64,000 nucleotides of DNA from Heliopora coerulea (taxonomy: Eukaryota > Cnidaria > Anthozoa > Scleralcyonacea > Helioporidae). Position numbers and translations under genes: made by a program. A model generated the notes under the pieces. It was not told the origin of the DNA, did no database searches, and saw only the letters and a program-made list of their open reading frames with translations. Below, one piece after another: positions 34,257-44,964 of this stretch (position 1 is its first letter; every line of letters begins with the position of its first letter). The stretch spans positions 620,001-684,000 of the forward strand of contig JASJOG010000027.1 in NCBI GenBank assembly GCA_030142905.1. Direction: 5' to 3'.

Positions 34257-35620
34257 ATCTACTTTCGTCAACTCACTAAGACTCTCATCAGCCGTTTAAG
34301 CGGTTACGATTTTGATAAGAGTCGATGTGAGCTTTTGTTCTTGGAGAATTAACGAGAATCGAGAGTTGAACAAAATAACATCTTTCTGTTGCCCGTTTGG
34401 GGTGCTCTTGTGGAATTCTCAGCATTTTGACAGGAGTCAATTCATAAACATGGTTCGAAAGAAAGAACAAAGAGAAAATAATTAAAAACAGCGAAAACAA
34501 CGAAACAACAAAGAGCTTTAAAGGGTTAAAGCAAATTATATCATTAATTGCACTCTCGTGAGAGCAGTTCGGGCCGCGTTACCGGAGTAACGCAATAGCC
34601 TGATGGGGTCCAAGCTGGGGACGTTGCACTTTTGGACCACAACACTTGAATTAAAAAAAGATGATTTTTCCTCTCGTGAACCAGAAAGAAAATATATGCA
34701 AAGTTCTTCAATCGGTGAAAATTTGTTCAAAATAGGAAACTTTGAGTAAAACGTGACATGCACTCCGGTAGCATATCACACGGCAAGCTGAATGGTCTGA
34801 ACGTAAGTAAACATGATCTTACATATGGTTCGTTAACGATATTTTTCGCTCTGACTACACGGGCAGTACCACAACTCACGAACAGCCCAACTATTTATCG
34901 ATTATGAATACGCAGCATGAACTATTGAGAGTCTTTGACTTTAGTTCAATTATTTTTCGAATTCGAAAGTTAGGCAATGTTGAATTATTTACGCTGAGTA
35001 TGATGCAATCGTGCACAACCGAACTCTAAAACAACATCAAAAATTTCTCGATAAAGAGTCACTTGGCTCAAGCACTTCCAGAATCCAGATTTAAGTAAAA
35101 CAAGGGACTACATATGGACTACATAACGTCAGCAGGGGCGCAACCAGCATATCTCAAGGGGGGAGGTAAGCCCTTACAGAAATTGCACATAAAAAAGGAA
35201 TGTTTTCACACATAAATACCTAATTCATATATGAAATGACTTGGTTCAAAACTTCACGTGTGAAATTTTAGTAAACGAAACAAGTATTTTACATATGAAA
35301 AGTATGATTCACATGTGAAAGTTCATTTCACGTATGAAATTGAAGCGTTTTCAAATATGAAATCTATTTTGGTATGTGAAACTAGACAGGGTACCCGGAC
35401 TTCGCCCGCGATCATGGAGAACAAGTGAAAAAGCTCCCTTTTCTTTCAAATACGATTTTAGAAATTGAATGGTTTATTTTATATACAGAATTTATATACA
35501 GTCGGTATAGCAAAACTTTACGTAACTCTAACATGAAGTAACTGTATTTTCCTGTTGTCAACCGCTGACAGAAGCCATTGCGTTATCACTCTCGATTTAT
35601 GTCAACATTGTTTTAACATA

Positions 35621-36802
35621 TGATGATGATGATGATAGACTTTATTTTGACACGCTTGCCTCGTCAACTGAAAGTTGATTTCCACGAGAGGCGTGTATAG
35701 AATTAAAAAATACAAGTATAAAATTAGATAGGAACTATTTACAGGACTGTAACAAAAAGTAGCAAAGAAGTTCAAAATCAGTTAGCCTGAATATCAAATA
35801 TTAAATTAATTACAAAGACAGAGATATAATTTTATAGGTCAATGCAATACGCGATTTTCGTCTGAAATGAAGTGAGAGATCTACTCTCTCTAATTTCTTT
35901 GGGAATGGAGTTCCAAGTTTTTCCTCCATCATAGATAAAACTTTTCTTCATACTATTAGTGCGTGGCTTTGGCAGGCAAACAGTACTTGAAGTTCCCCGA
36001 AGGTCATACTTTGTTACTTCACTTCTAAATTTGAAGAGGTTCGTGAGCGAAGTGGGAGCCATGCCATTTAAGATTTTGTACATCATTATAGCCTTAGCTC
36101 TTTTCCTAATAGTTTTAAGTGGTTCCCAGCCTAACTCGCTCAATACAATGGAGTGATGAGCATCATTACTGGTATTTGTGATTATTCTTGCTGCTCTATT
36201 TTGAAGTTTCTGAAGTCGGTTTGAATGTGTTTCATTAAATACCTCCCATACTTCACAACAATATTGAAAGTATGGAGACACAAGGGAATTATAAATTGAA
36301 AGAAGTGTTTTTTTATCTGCAAAATTTTTCAAACGCCGAAGAGCTGAAATTCCTGCTGATATCTTTTTACAAATGACATCAGTGTTACTATTCCAAGACA
36401 AATGTTGATCAAATAATACCCCTAAACTCTTGCTTTCTTGAACTTGCTTGATTTCTTTGTCATCAATTTTTAAATTAATTGTACGGTCAGAAATCCTGCT
36501 TATCATTGGTTTTGAGCCAATAACAATAAATTCAGTCTTAGAAACATTTAGGCTAAGTTTATTGTTAATTAGCCACTCCTTGAGATTTTTTAAATCTGAG
36601 TTCACTGCAGTTTCAAGCTCATCTATTGACTGCGCTGAAGCTGTTATATTGGTGTCATCAGCAAATAACCTTGCTTTTGTGCTTTCTAAGCAATGCGGTA
36701 AATCATTGATGTATAAGAGAAAGAACAGTGGCCCTAAAATAGACCCTTGCGGAATGCTACATCTAATTATTTTCTCTGATGATACAGTGCCCCTAAATTG
36801 GC
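35621..36802 (-). mobile_element. 5'-truncated CR1/L2-like retroelement inserted in unit 2 only
   Basis: The empty site is seen in unit 1 (AACATATATATGTTAGG at about 18618). The filled site carries ACATA on both sides (35616-35620 and 36803-36807). The element reads leftward and starts inside the RT at SIPQGSILGPLFFLLYINDL. It has the FADDTNI catalytic motif and an intact thumb/C-terminal region to the stop at 35832. A short 3' UTR follows, ending in (ATC)n. The surviving 320 or so codons are unbroken, so it is a young insertion that was dead on arrival. Confidence 0.88.
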
Positions 36803-37715
36803 ACATAATATGTTAGGTATTATATTTAAGTCATTTTTTCTGAGGTATTGATATCTAATGTTACTCATCTGGCCATGGTGAGTTCGAATATGTAATTGAA
36901 TCTTCTGTAAGTCTTGTGGTTCAGAAGTTTTATAAGGTAACAGACAAACGCCGTGACGCTTCAAATTTGTATTGATGACAGATGACATGTAAAGTTATCA
37001 AAGGGAAGTTAAATTATAATTTTTGTTATACTAATTGAAAGGTCGCTTCGCGAGCTTTTGAGAAAATTTCTCGAATTAAGAGTCACCAAAACGCTCGAAA
37101 ATGTACTTTCTAGTCGCAATATTATAAAAAGACACAATTTCCTTTAAGAAATGTGTAAAATTCTTTGCGAGAGTTTGTCCCACCAATGGGAAAGGAACTT
37201 GCTTCTTTCATCCTCCCTTGGCTTTCCCCATTGGGCGTCAATGAAACGAGAATAATAAACCAAGACTAATCGCGTGTTTGCCCTAATTGGTGTTGAGAAA
37301 TATTAGATTGTCCTCATGGTCGATTTCGGATCGATCCGAGGCCAAACCGAGTGCACTCGCACACTAATTCGCGTTTTACACACGAATAGAATGATATGAC
37401 TGATGTATATTTCGCATCGATCTGAGTCCAAGTCTACTGTGCCTTTCTGATCACGTTTGAGTAGCTTCGACGAAGCACGTTTCACCTCGTCTTGTCATCA
37501 ACACGGAATGGTGAAGAAGGAGGGTCAAACTGTGCGAATATTGATCAACAAGAAACAAACCGCCTCCCCGCAGTTAGGTTCGTTTTGGGTGCAGTTTGCG
37601 TCACACTAAAACAGACTTGTTAGATCGATCTCATATCTAATCGTGACCACCAGACCTTCGGCAGTAGGGGAACTATAATGCATGGATCTATGATCGATTG
37701 AGTTCGTTTGTTTCG

Positions 37716-37768
37716 AGTGCTCATGCCAGACACGTGAGGAGAACTGGTATGTACAATAACTCTTTATA

Positions 37769-37803
<35 letters not shown>

Positions 37804-38257
37804 GGACCACAACCATTATTCCTTACAACTGGCTCAGGTACGGCTGACCTTAGATGGTTGGTGTGTTCCAGCCTCCTACAATGTTGCTAAGGATTAAATG
37901 TTAGTCTAAAAGCAAAACAATATCCAGTTCTCAACCCTCGCAGCTACGCAGTGAAACTACCCTTAATTGGGTGGAAGTGCTTCTCGTAAATGCTGTTTGC
38001 AGGCTAGGATGGGTATTCGCTCTCGGGGAATACTTCTAGGAACTAGTTGTCAGTGTGTCCTTGTCCTGTCGAGCCTTGTTGGCAGGCAGTCCATGGACTG
38101 AGCGCATGGGTGTTAAAATCCTTAATAAATTGAAATATCCCCATGAGTATCCTAGAAGGTACATTGTCTCTTCTGTCGGCTACAGTCTTGCTGACGGGCT
38201 GCCTTTGGAGCCCAAGACTCCTCACCACTTCCTTTGGAAAGTGTGCTGCGATATTGG

Positions 38258-38292
<35 letters not shown>

Positions 38293-38293
38293 C
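37716..38293. other. TAA-flanked insert between X and Y, unit 2
   Basis: Between the shared X and Y segments unit 2 has a different filler from unit 1. There is (AAT)n at about 37768-37803, then 456 bp of unrecognised sequence, then (AAT)n at about 38260-38293. Having TAA repeats on both sides is what a 5'-truncated TAA-targeting retroelement would leave. The insert has no convincing coding frame, so it may be only a 3' UTR. Confidence 0.5.
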
Positions 38294-38440
38294 TATTACT
38301 TCATTAAAGTATGTTCGTATATCGGTGAAGTTTCATCGTATTCTTCCTGATGGTCGTCTTTAATATAAAATATAAACTAGCTAAAATTCATTAAGAGAGA
38401 TGAATGATCATCAAGCCCTGTACTCAGAAAAACGATTTCT

Positions 38441-38516
38441 GAGCCCCAGACGGGGATCGAACCCGCAACCTTCTGATGACCGGTGAGACGCTCTAAGTAT
38501 TGAGCTACCAAGACTC
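38441..38516 (-). repeat. tRNA-derived SINE head, unit 2 copy
   Basis: This copy differs by about one base from 21785-21860 (GCATTGAG becomes GTATTGAG in the D loop). It has the same stems and boxes as described there. Confidence 0.65.
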
Positions 38517-38596
38517 AGATGGTGAGCTAAGGTGCAAGTTCGACATATATGTGCGACCTAAGCGGAAGCCACTATATATTAGTAATGATTGATACA

Positions 38597-38760
38597 GTTT
38601 AACGTTTGAGAAACGCGAGAGCGTGGATATATCTTAAGAGAGATATATATATCTTATATATATTCAAGATATAAGATATATCTTGGATATATCTTAAGAA
38701 AGATGATCATTCATCTCTCTTAAGATATATCCAAGCTCTCACGTTTCTCAAACATTAAAC
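38597..38760. repeat. 48-bp-arm hairpin in Y, unit 2
   Basis: This is the counterpart of 21941-22104. The arms are still complementary, with one more mismatch in the left arm (GAGAGCGTGG for GAGAGCTTGG). The loop has the same ATATCTTA repeats. Confidence 0.8.
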
Positions 38761-39699
38761 TCTAAATTTCATTCTTGTTGTAAGCGCAAGCTTACAAAAT
38801 CGAGCCAGGTCGATTATCCAGATTAGTTCGCCTCCACACACATGAGCATTTAATTCGTTCGCATGAACGATCTATATGTTGACCTGAAGCCCTGAACACT
38901 CAGACGTGGCTTAATCTCGCTGTGAAGGCCATAACACCATGACAAAATGTTTATCTAAAGGTAAAGGCAAAGTAAAACGTGAAAATCTTAAAGTAATTCC
39001 TCGTTGAAAATTTCAGTGAAGTGAAAATAGTCACGCCACCATTGACTGTTAACATAACATAATTTTAGACCAGGTTTGAATCATACTACAGTGCAATATT
39101 ACATGTTAGCAAGCCTGATACAACTCAAAGAATCATTAGGTATTCAATATAGTCTTTTACCTTACATCGCCCGCACTATTTGATAACTCAATCAGAGAAC
39201 TTTGCTCTTCGTATAACTGTCAAAGCGATCGACAGATTGATCGATCAACACAACGCATGGGCTTTTGCATGGCTTGGAAGAAAATAGTACGTAGTGTCAC
39301 GTTACGTTATATGAAACCTGTAAGCCGATTGACGCAGTTTTGACGGTGTTGGCTAATCGTGAAATTACTTTTTTTATGTTACTCAAAATATTTCACACAG
39401 AAAAAGTACCTATACCGAGTAAATGGTCACGGATTAGCGTTTACTAGTTGAGTGAATCTCCTAAAGTCTTCGACTGAATAAAGGCATCAACAATGATCCA
39501 TGTAGACTCATTAGAGCGTGGTGAGCGACAATCCAGCAAATTAGAAGTTCAGCAAGCAGTTCTAAGTAATCAACTAAATTTTAAGTTGACATTCATCGTG
39601 TAAAAACCTGATGAAATTTTCTTCCCGTGACTGATGAACATGGTGTTTTACATAAACCAATTTCAACTTAGCAAAACTTCAACGAAGAAAATATCTTAC

Positions 39700-39988
39700 C
39701 AGATCAAGGTGTACCTGTATCTACCAATTCTGGTAAACTCCAGGGATCTTCAGCTTCTGTTTCTTTTTCAGATTTCTCTTTCTGTTTCTCTTTCATACCT
39801 TCATTTTGCTCTTTTATTTTGACTGGCACAGATTGGGGATGTTTTTCTGATTCGTCGCCGTAGCTGTCCTAGGACACAAGATATCATTTCTTTTGAGGAG
39901 GTAGTCTCACACAAGTTCACAACTGAATTCTGACTCAATTTCTACTTACATATCCTGGGTTATGTTGACGAAACTAATTCAGCTCCTT
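39700..39988 (-). pseudogene. Duplicate SLC34 exons 1 and 2, copy C (start codon lost, two stops)
   Basis: Exon 1C occupies 39950-39988. Its ATG has become AAG (39986-39988) and codon 5, CAG in the functional copy, is TAG (39974-39976). Exon 2C (39700-39868) keeps its full 169-bp length and both splice sites. Codon 55, the Trp of PWS, is TGA at 39704-39706. This copy is unambiguously non-coding. Confidence 0.9.
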
Positions 39989-40411
39989 TTTTCACGAGGC
40001 GTGCTGTGAAAAGTGAAAACTGATCCCACTGTTATCCTTCCTCTACAAGAAGTGACTTCGTAAGAGTAATGTATACAAATTTATAACCATAGTGCATGAT
40101 AAGAAGCCACAGTCGACACTCGTGATTGGCTCTTCATGCACCTTCACATGAACATTGCGTGATAGCAGCGTGGGAGTAAGCTGGACTTTGGGGGATTCTT
40201 ATCGAGTGTGCATGATTGGTTTTAAAGTAAGGAAATTAAAACGCCCCTGCTGTTTCCATTTCCAATCGCCAATATCTTTTAACGCGATTTCGTTTAAAGT
40301 CCCCATTTGAATATCATCTCCATTTTAAAGCATTTATTTCTCGAATCTTCAAAGGTGTTCATGAATGGATTGGTGGTGACCACGAAATTTAATTTGACAA
40401 GCTCTGGTGGT

Positions 40412-43081
40412 AGTAGTAGTAGTAGTAGTAGTAAAAAAACTTTATTTACGGTATCACTTCATTAAAACTGCTCTTCCAGTGAGCCGTCACATAACAAAGT
40501 ACTAAAAAAAAAAATCGATATTAAAATAGATTCTAAGGATTCAGATAAATGGCTACTACTAAATGTACATAATTCGACTATATGTTACACAAAAGTTTAC
40601 TTAAACTATAGCTAAAGCACTGTCACAACACTTCAAGTCCAGCCCAATCAGTTAAAGAAAAGTCAGAGCGGACTTGAAGGAGTTGAGATTTGGCTCATCT
40701 TTACTTTCGTTACGAAGGCCATTTCACGTGACAGCCCCTCTATAACTGAACGCCCTCTTCGCAGCTTCCGTACGGGGCCTGTGCACAAAAACACTGTTTG
40801 AGGAGCCCCGTACGTTATGTGAATGAATCCTAGAGGTTGGTGTAAACATATTTTTAAAACCCTCAGGATAAAAACCATTCATGGATTTGTAAACACTTAT
40901 TGCAAGCTGTTTAGAGCGTCTTTGTTCGAGGGTGTCCCATCCTAGGTCTAGGAGTATATCCGCTGATCTTATACTATAGTCAATAAAAGTTATGAGTCGC
41001 CCGGCCTTGTTTTGCAGTCTCTGGAGTTTGTCACACTGGCATTTTCCCATGCTCCCCAGACCTCAGAGCAATAATCTAGGTAGGGAAGGACTAAAGCCTC
41101 ATACATTTGCAGTAAGGTTTGACGAGGCACCAGGGAACGAATACGTTTTGGGGCACCGAGGCCTGCAGATACGTTCTTTACAGACAGCGTCTGCCTGGGA
41201 TTGCCTCCCCAATGCCTCGTCAACCTCGATTCCTAGATATGTATAGGTAGTCGCCCGCGTTAGCTTTTGGTCACCAACCCTAATATCTAAGTCCTCATTT
41301 AAATGCCTTAGTCGATACTGACTTCCAATAATCATATACTTTGTGTTTTTGCCATTTAATGTAAGTTTATTGGATTGTAGCCACATTTGGACCTCATCTA
41401 TATTATTATTTAGCTTTTCTTCAGGAGCCGCAGGGTCATCAGCAGAGAAAGTAAGGGAGGTATCATCAGCAAACGTAAGTACAGATGATGATAGCTCACA
41501 CTCTTGAAGGTCATTTATACAAATGAGAAACAACAAGGGTCCAAGTACGGATCCCTGTGGAACCCCACAGATAATAGGAAGGTAGTCAGACAAAGTTCCA
41601 TTAGCATAAGTAGTCTGAAAGTGATTTGATAGGCACGATTTGAACCACCGAACGGCATGCGAGTCAAGCCCATAGAGCTGCAGTTTTCTCTACAGTATAC
41701 TGTGGTCAACTGTGTCAAAGGCTTTCTTCAAGTCCAGGAAGAGCACACTGTTAATTAAACCATTATCAATATTTAGGTACCAATTGTTAGTAGCTTCAAG
41801 CAGGGCAGTCAAAGTAGAATGCACAGGTCTAAAACCATGCTGCACATCTGCCAACAAATTGTTACTAATTAGGTATTCATAAAGTTCATTAAAAATAACC
41901 TTTTCGATTATTTTACTAACAATTGGTAAGATAGAGATGGGCCTATAGTTATTAGGATCAGACTTAATGTCATCCTCATATATAGGCAATACTTTAGAAA
42001 CTTTCCATTTATTTGGAAAATAACCGCTTCTAATGGATAAACTAATTATGTAGGTGAGAGAAGGGACTATTACTTGGCCAGCTTCTTTTAAAAGTCTTAC
42101 AGATATGCCATCCAAGCCCGCAGCCCTATTTACTTGCAGGGAGCTAATTAGACGTTGTACATCACCACAGTGAGTCTCTTTCAGCGTAAAAGTACAGTCC
42201 AATGGCATAATGTAATCTTCGAAACAATTACTAGATTGGGGAATATTACTGGCTAACCTTGACCCAATTTGAGTAAAATGAGAATTTAGACCATTTGAGA
42301 TTTCTATAGGGGTGGTACAGGTTATATCACCAGCATCTATTCTGCTTATTTCAGTTGCTGGTAAATTCCTCCCCAAGATTAAATTTACTCCTCTCCATGA
42401 CTTCTTGGTATCCCCTAAATTCGTTTCAAAGTACATCTGGTAATAGTTAATTTTTGCCTTCTTGATATTAGCATTTACATTGTTTCTAACAGTCTTATAC
42501 TCGGCCCAATAAGCCTCTGATTTGTTAATAATTGCAGCTCTTTTCAATTTGTCTCTCTCAAACATTAACCTCTTCAGCTCTGGGGTAAGCCAAGGTGCAA
42601 AGTTGTTTCTTATTTTCCTTTTCCGCTTTGGTGCGTGGGAATCACATATTTTCAAAAACAAGCTCGACCAAATTTCCCAGGCACTATTAGGGTTGTCCTC
42701 CAACTTCACTAGGTGCCAAGGAACTAGACAAAGGTTAGCACGAAATGAACCAGTGTCAAAATTTCTAAATTGTCGTGCTTCCACAATCTTTGGTTTCCCT
42801 TTAGGAATACATAATTTCCTAATGGCATAACCAAGAGAATGGTCACTAATACCAATGTGACAAACCCCAGAGTGCGTATACATTTCTTTGTTATTAGTTA
42901 TAAATAGATCTATTGTAGTTGCAGATTTCTCAGTGATTCGGGTATGAACGTTTATAAGCTGGTGGAATTGGTATAGGTTGAAAATTTCTAAGAAATTCTT
43001 TGTATGTGGCTCCAGCGGGCAGGCGGTCACATTACAATTGACATCTCCTAAGATGTTAATTTCTAGCCCAAGCGATTCGAC
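40412..43081 (-). mobile_element. 5'-truncated CR1/L2-like retroelement inserted in unit 3 only
   Basis: The empty site CTCTGGTGGTGCCGTTG exists at about 14647. Here the element is flanked by GTGGT on both sides (40407-40411 and 43082-43086). It reads leftward and ends in a (TAC)n tail. The 5' end falls inside the endonuclease (INILGDVNCN). Next come the linker and RT (KVLPIYEDD, NYRPISILP, FLDLKKAFDTVDH, VPQGSVLGPLLF, FADDTS). Damage is TAG near 41696, a frame change near 41190 and another near 41030. It is 2670 bp long. Confidence 0.9.
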
Positions 43082-43527
43082 GTGGTGCCGTTGACTCTTC
43101 GAGTTTTACAAGAAACGCTAATCCTACATCAATTTACCAGTCTTAAATTGGGTTATCAATTCAAGGCAAACTTTGAGATACCGCAACAAATGACGATTGC
43201 GACGATGTTGAAATTGGTTGTCCAGTAGAAGTTTGCAGTTCAGGATGCCGTAATCGAACTATAAATACCTGATGGCTGGTGACATGTATTGAGCTACATC
43301 TGCTCAGCTGGTGCGCGATGCTTGCAAATGTCTTGTTCTCTCGAGTGACATATGCAGTCGGCCAGTACAAAAGTCACAATATTTCACATATATGTATATA
43401 AATGATGGTAATGTATGATGATGATTTAACTTCAACGTACATCGACGTTTGTCAAGCTCTTCTTCTGAAAAAGCAACTTCTGACTTCCCGGTGGGAACCT
43501 GATCCTTAAGTCATAACCTTTTAAGAA

Positions 43528-43953
43528 GATTCGATTCCGTGGAGAGACTCTGAGATCGTTTTCATGGAACGTGGTCCTGACGAACATCTATACCTTTATA
43601 CCGTGAACCCCTGGATTCACTACAATTGTGACTATAGTAACAATCTAGAAGTATTATTCAAGTTTTAAACGACATAAATTTTGCATATGGCTGGCATATG
43701 TTAACACATTGTAGGTTTGTCTCGACCAAATGTCTTTGATTTAACATCGTAAGATGTTACCAGACATTCTCGTGTTCCTATCCGTAGATAATGGCCTTCG
43801 ATTACGGACGTTTTACTTTAATAGTAAAAGCAGTGGATAAGATACTAGGAGACGAGAGCATCGTAAAAGCCATTATCGAACAGGAATGACACGAGTCAAA
43901 GCTACAGAGAGTTGAAACTCTCCCTCCCTCCCTCTCTCCTTCTCTCTCTCTTT

Positions 43954-44016
<63 letters not shown>

Positions 44017-44098
44017 CTTCTCTCTCTCTTTTTTTTCTCTCTCTCATTCTCTCTCTTACTCTCTCTTTCCCTCATATCTACTTTCGTCAATTCACCAA
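43528..44098. repeat. Partial X segment, unit 3
   Basis: This begins at ATTCGATTCCGTGGAGAG, the equivalent of 16674, and runs to the end of the pyrimidine tract. It includes a rearranged CT tract at 43915-44070. It shows somewhat more differences from unit 1 than unit 2 does. Confidence 0.8.
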
Positions 44099-44203
44099 CT
44101 CACAAACAATTCTCACAACAGCACTTAACTTGGGAGGTGCAAAGAGGAAAAACTAAACGCAAGAAAACGCCCGTGGCGATCACCGTGACGAAGGAAAATC
44201 CAA

Positions 44204-44933
44204 ATGAGAAATCCGTTCGCAGTTCTTAGTGACAGCGACAGTGAAAACCGTGTTGATAGTGAGGTGGAAGTCTCAAGTAAGGTTGACAATTACACTCCTC
44301 ATCTGATGTCCAAAAGTAATGGCAAGCCAAATAAACGCCTGGACGGTGTAATCTGGCAAGCCGGACGAGGCCAAACCTTCCCATTCTGGGTTCATTGAGG
44401 ACGACAACAAGCAGTCAAGTAGACCAACTGAGCGTTCGAGATCAAGAATTGCTATTTTAGGAGACTCGATGTTGAAGCACCTAAACCCGAGAAAACCACA
44501 AAATGGTCTCAACCACAGAATAACGATCAAAACGTTCCCTGGTGTAACAACAGATGATGTGGTACACTACGTTCAACCAACATTGAAAACGCGTCCGGAA
44601 CGAATTATTCTACACATTGGTACAAACGATCTTAAAAGCAAATCCCCAAGCATTTTGGCTCAGTCTGTTGCTGGTCTAGGTCAAGCTATCCGACGTGGAA
44701 ACAACGATATCAAATTGACTTTCTCCTCAATTATAGTAAGGAATGATGAAGCAAGAATTGCTGATAAGGTAACCTGTTCTAATGAATTGCTCAACAAATT
44801 GTGTGCAAAACATAATTGGGACTTTATAGATAACAAAAACATTGACCAACTTCACCTTAATAATTACGGTACTCATTTGAGCAAGAAAGGTTCTGGAGCT
44901 CTTGCTAAAAATATTGCTAAAAAAAAAATATAA
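44204..44933 (+). pseudogene. Retroelement ORF1 with SGNH/GDSL esterase-like domain
   Basis: The frame opens at MRNPFAVLSDSDSE and shifts near 44350. It continues through RIAILGDSMLKHL (Ser block, about 44448), IILHIGTNDLKSK (Gly/Asn block, about 44608) and QLHLNNYGTHL (Asp-x-x-His region, about 44845) before TAA at 44931. SGNH-type ORF1 proteins are known from several CR1-clade elements, where they are thought to bind membranes or RNA during transposition. The Ser, Gly, Asn and His blocks are all present. The single frame change makes this copy non-functional. Confidence 0.75.
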
Positions 44934-44964
44934 AAAAAAAAGTTATTTATCCGAAATTAAAAGG

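Larger units (their letters stand above)
33590..37715. repeat. X segment, unit 2 copy
   Basis: This matches 16314-19540 base for base over long runs. It lacks most of the pyrimidine tract and carries one retroelement insertion (35621-36802) absent from unit 1. No gene is recognised outside that insertion. Confidence 0.85.
22693..39355. repeat. Tandem unit 2, swollen by insertions
   Basis: P continues to about 24985. A hAT element and a CR1-like element then occupy about 25382-33590. X runs from about 33590 to 37715 with a retroelement at 35621-36802, and an unidentified TAA-flanked insert lies at 37804-38259. Y ends at 39355. Its right junction is the same CGCAGTTTTGACGGTGTTGG seen at 22692/22693, which shows the unit was copied as a tandem array. 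Confidence 0.87.
39356..44098. repeat. Tandem unit 3, internally deleted and truncated
   Basis: P runs 39356 to about 43526 and is split by a retroelement at 40412-43081. It is then joined directly to a partial X (about 43528-44098, matching 16674-17278). The roughly 1.5 kb between them in unit 1 (about 15085-16673) is missing. The unit ends at CTACTTTCGTCAATTCACC, where a CR1/L2-like element begins. Confidence 0.83.

Noticed and set aside
37606..37812. Leu-rich minus-strand frame that could look like a signal peptide
   Set aside because: The Leu run is the translated (AAT)n repeat.
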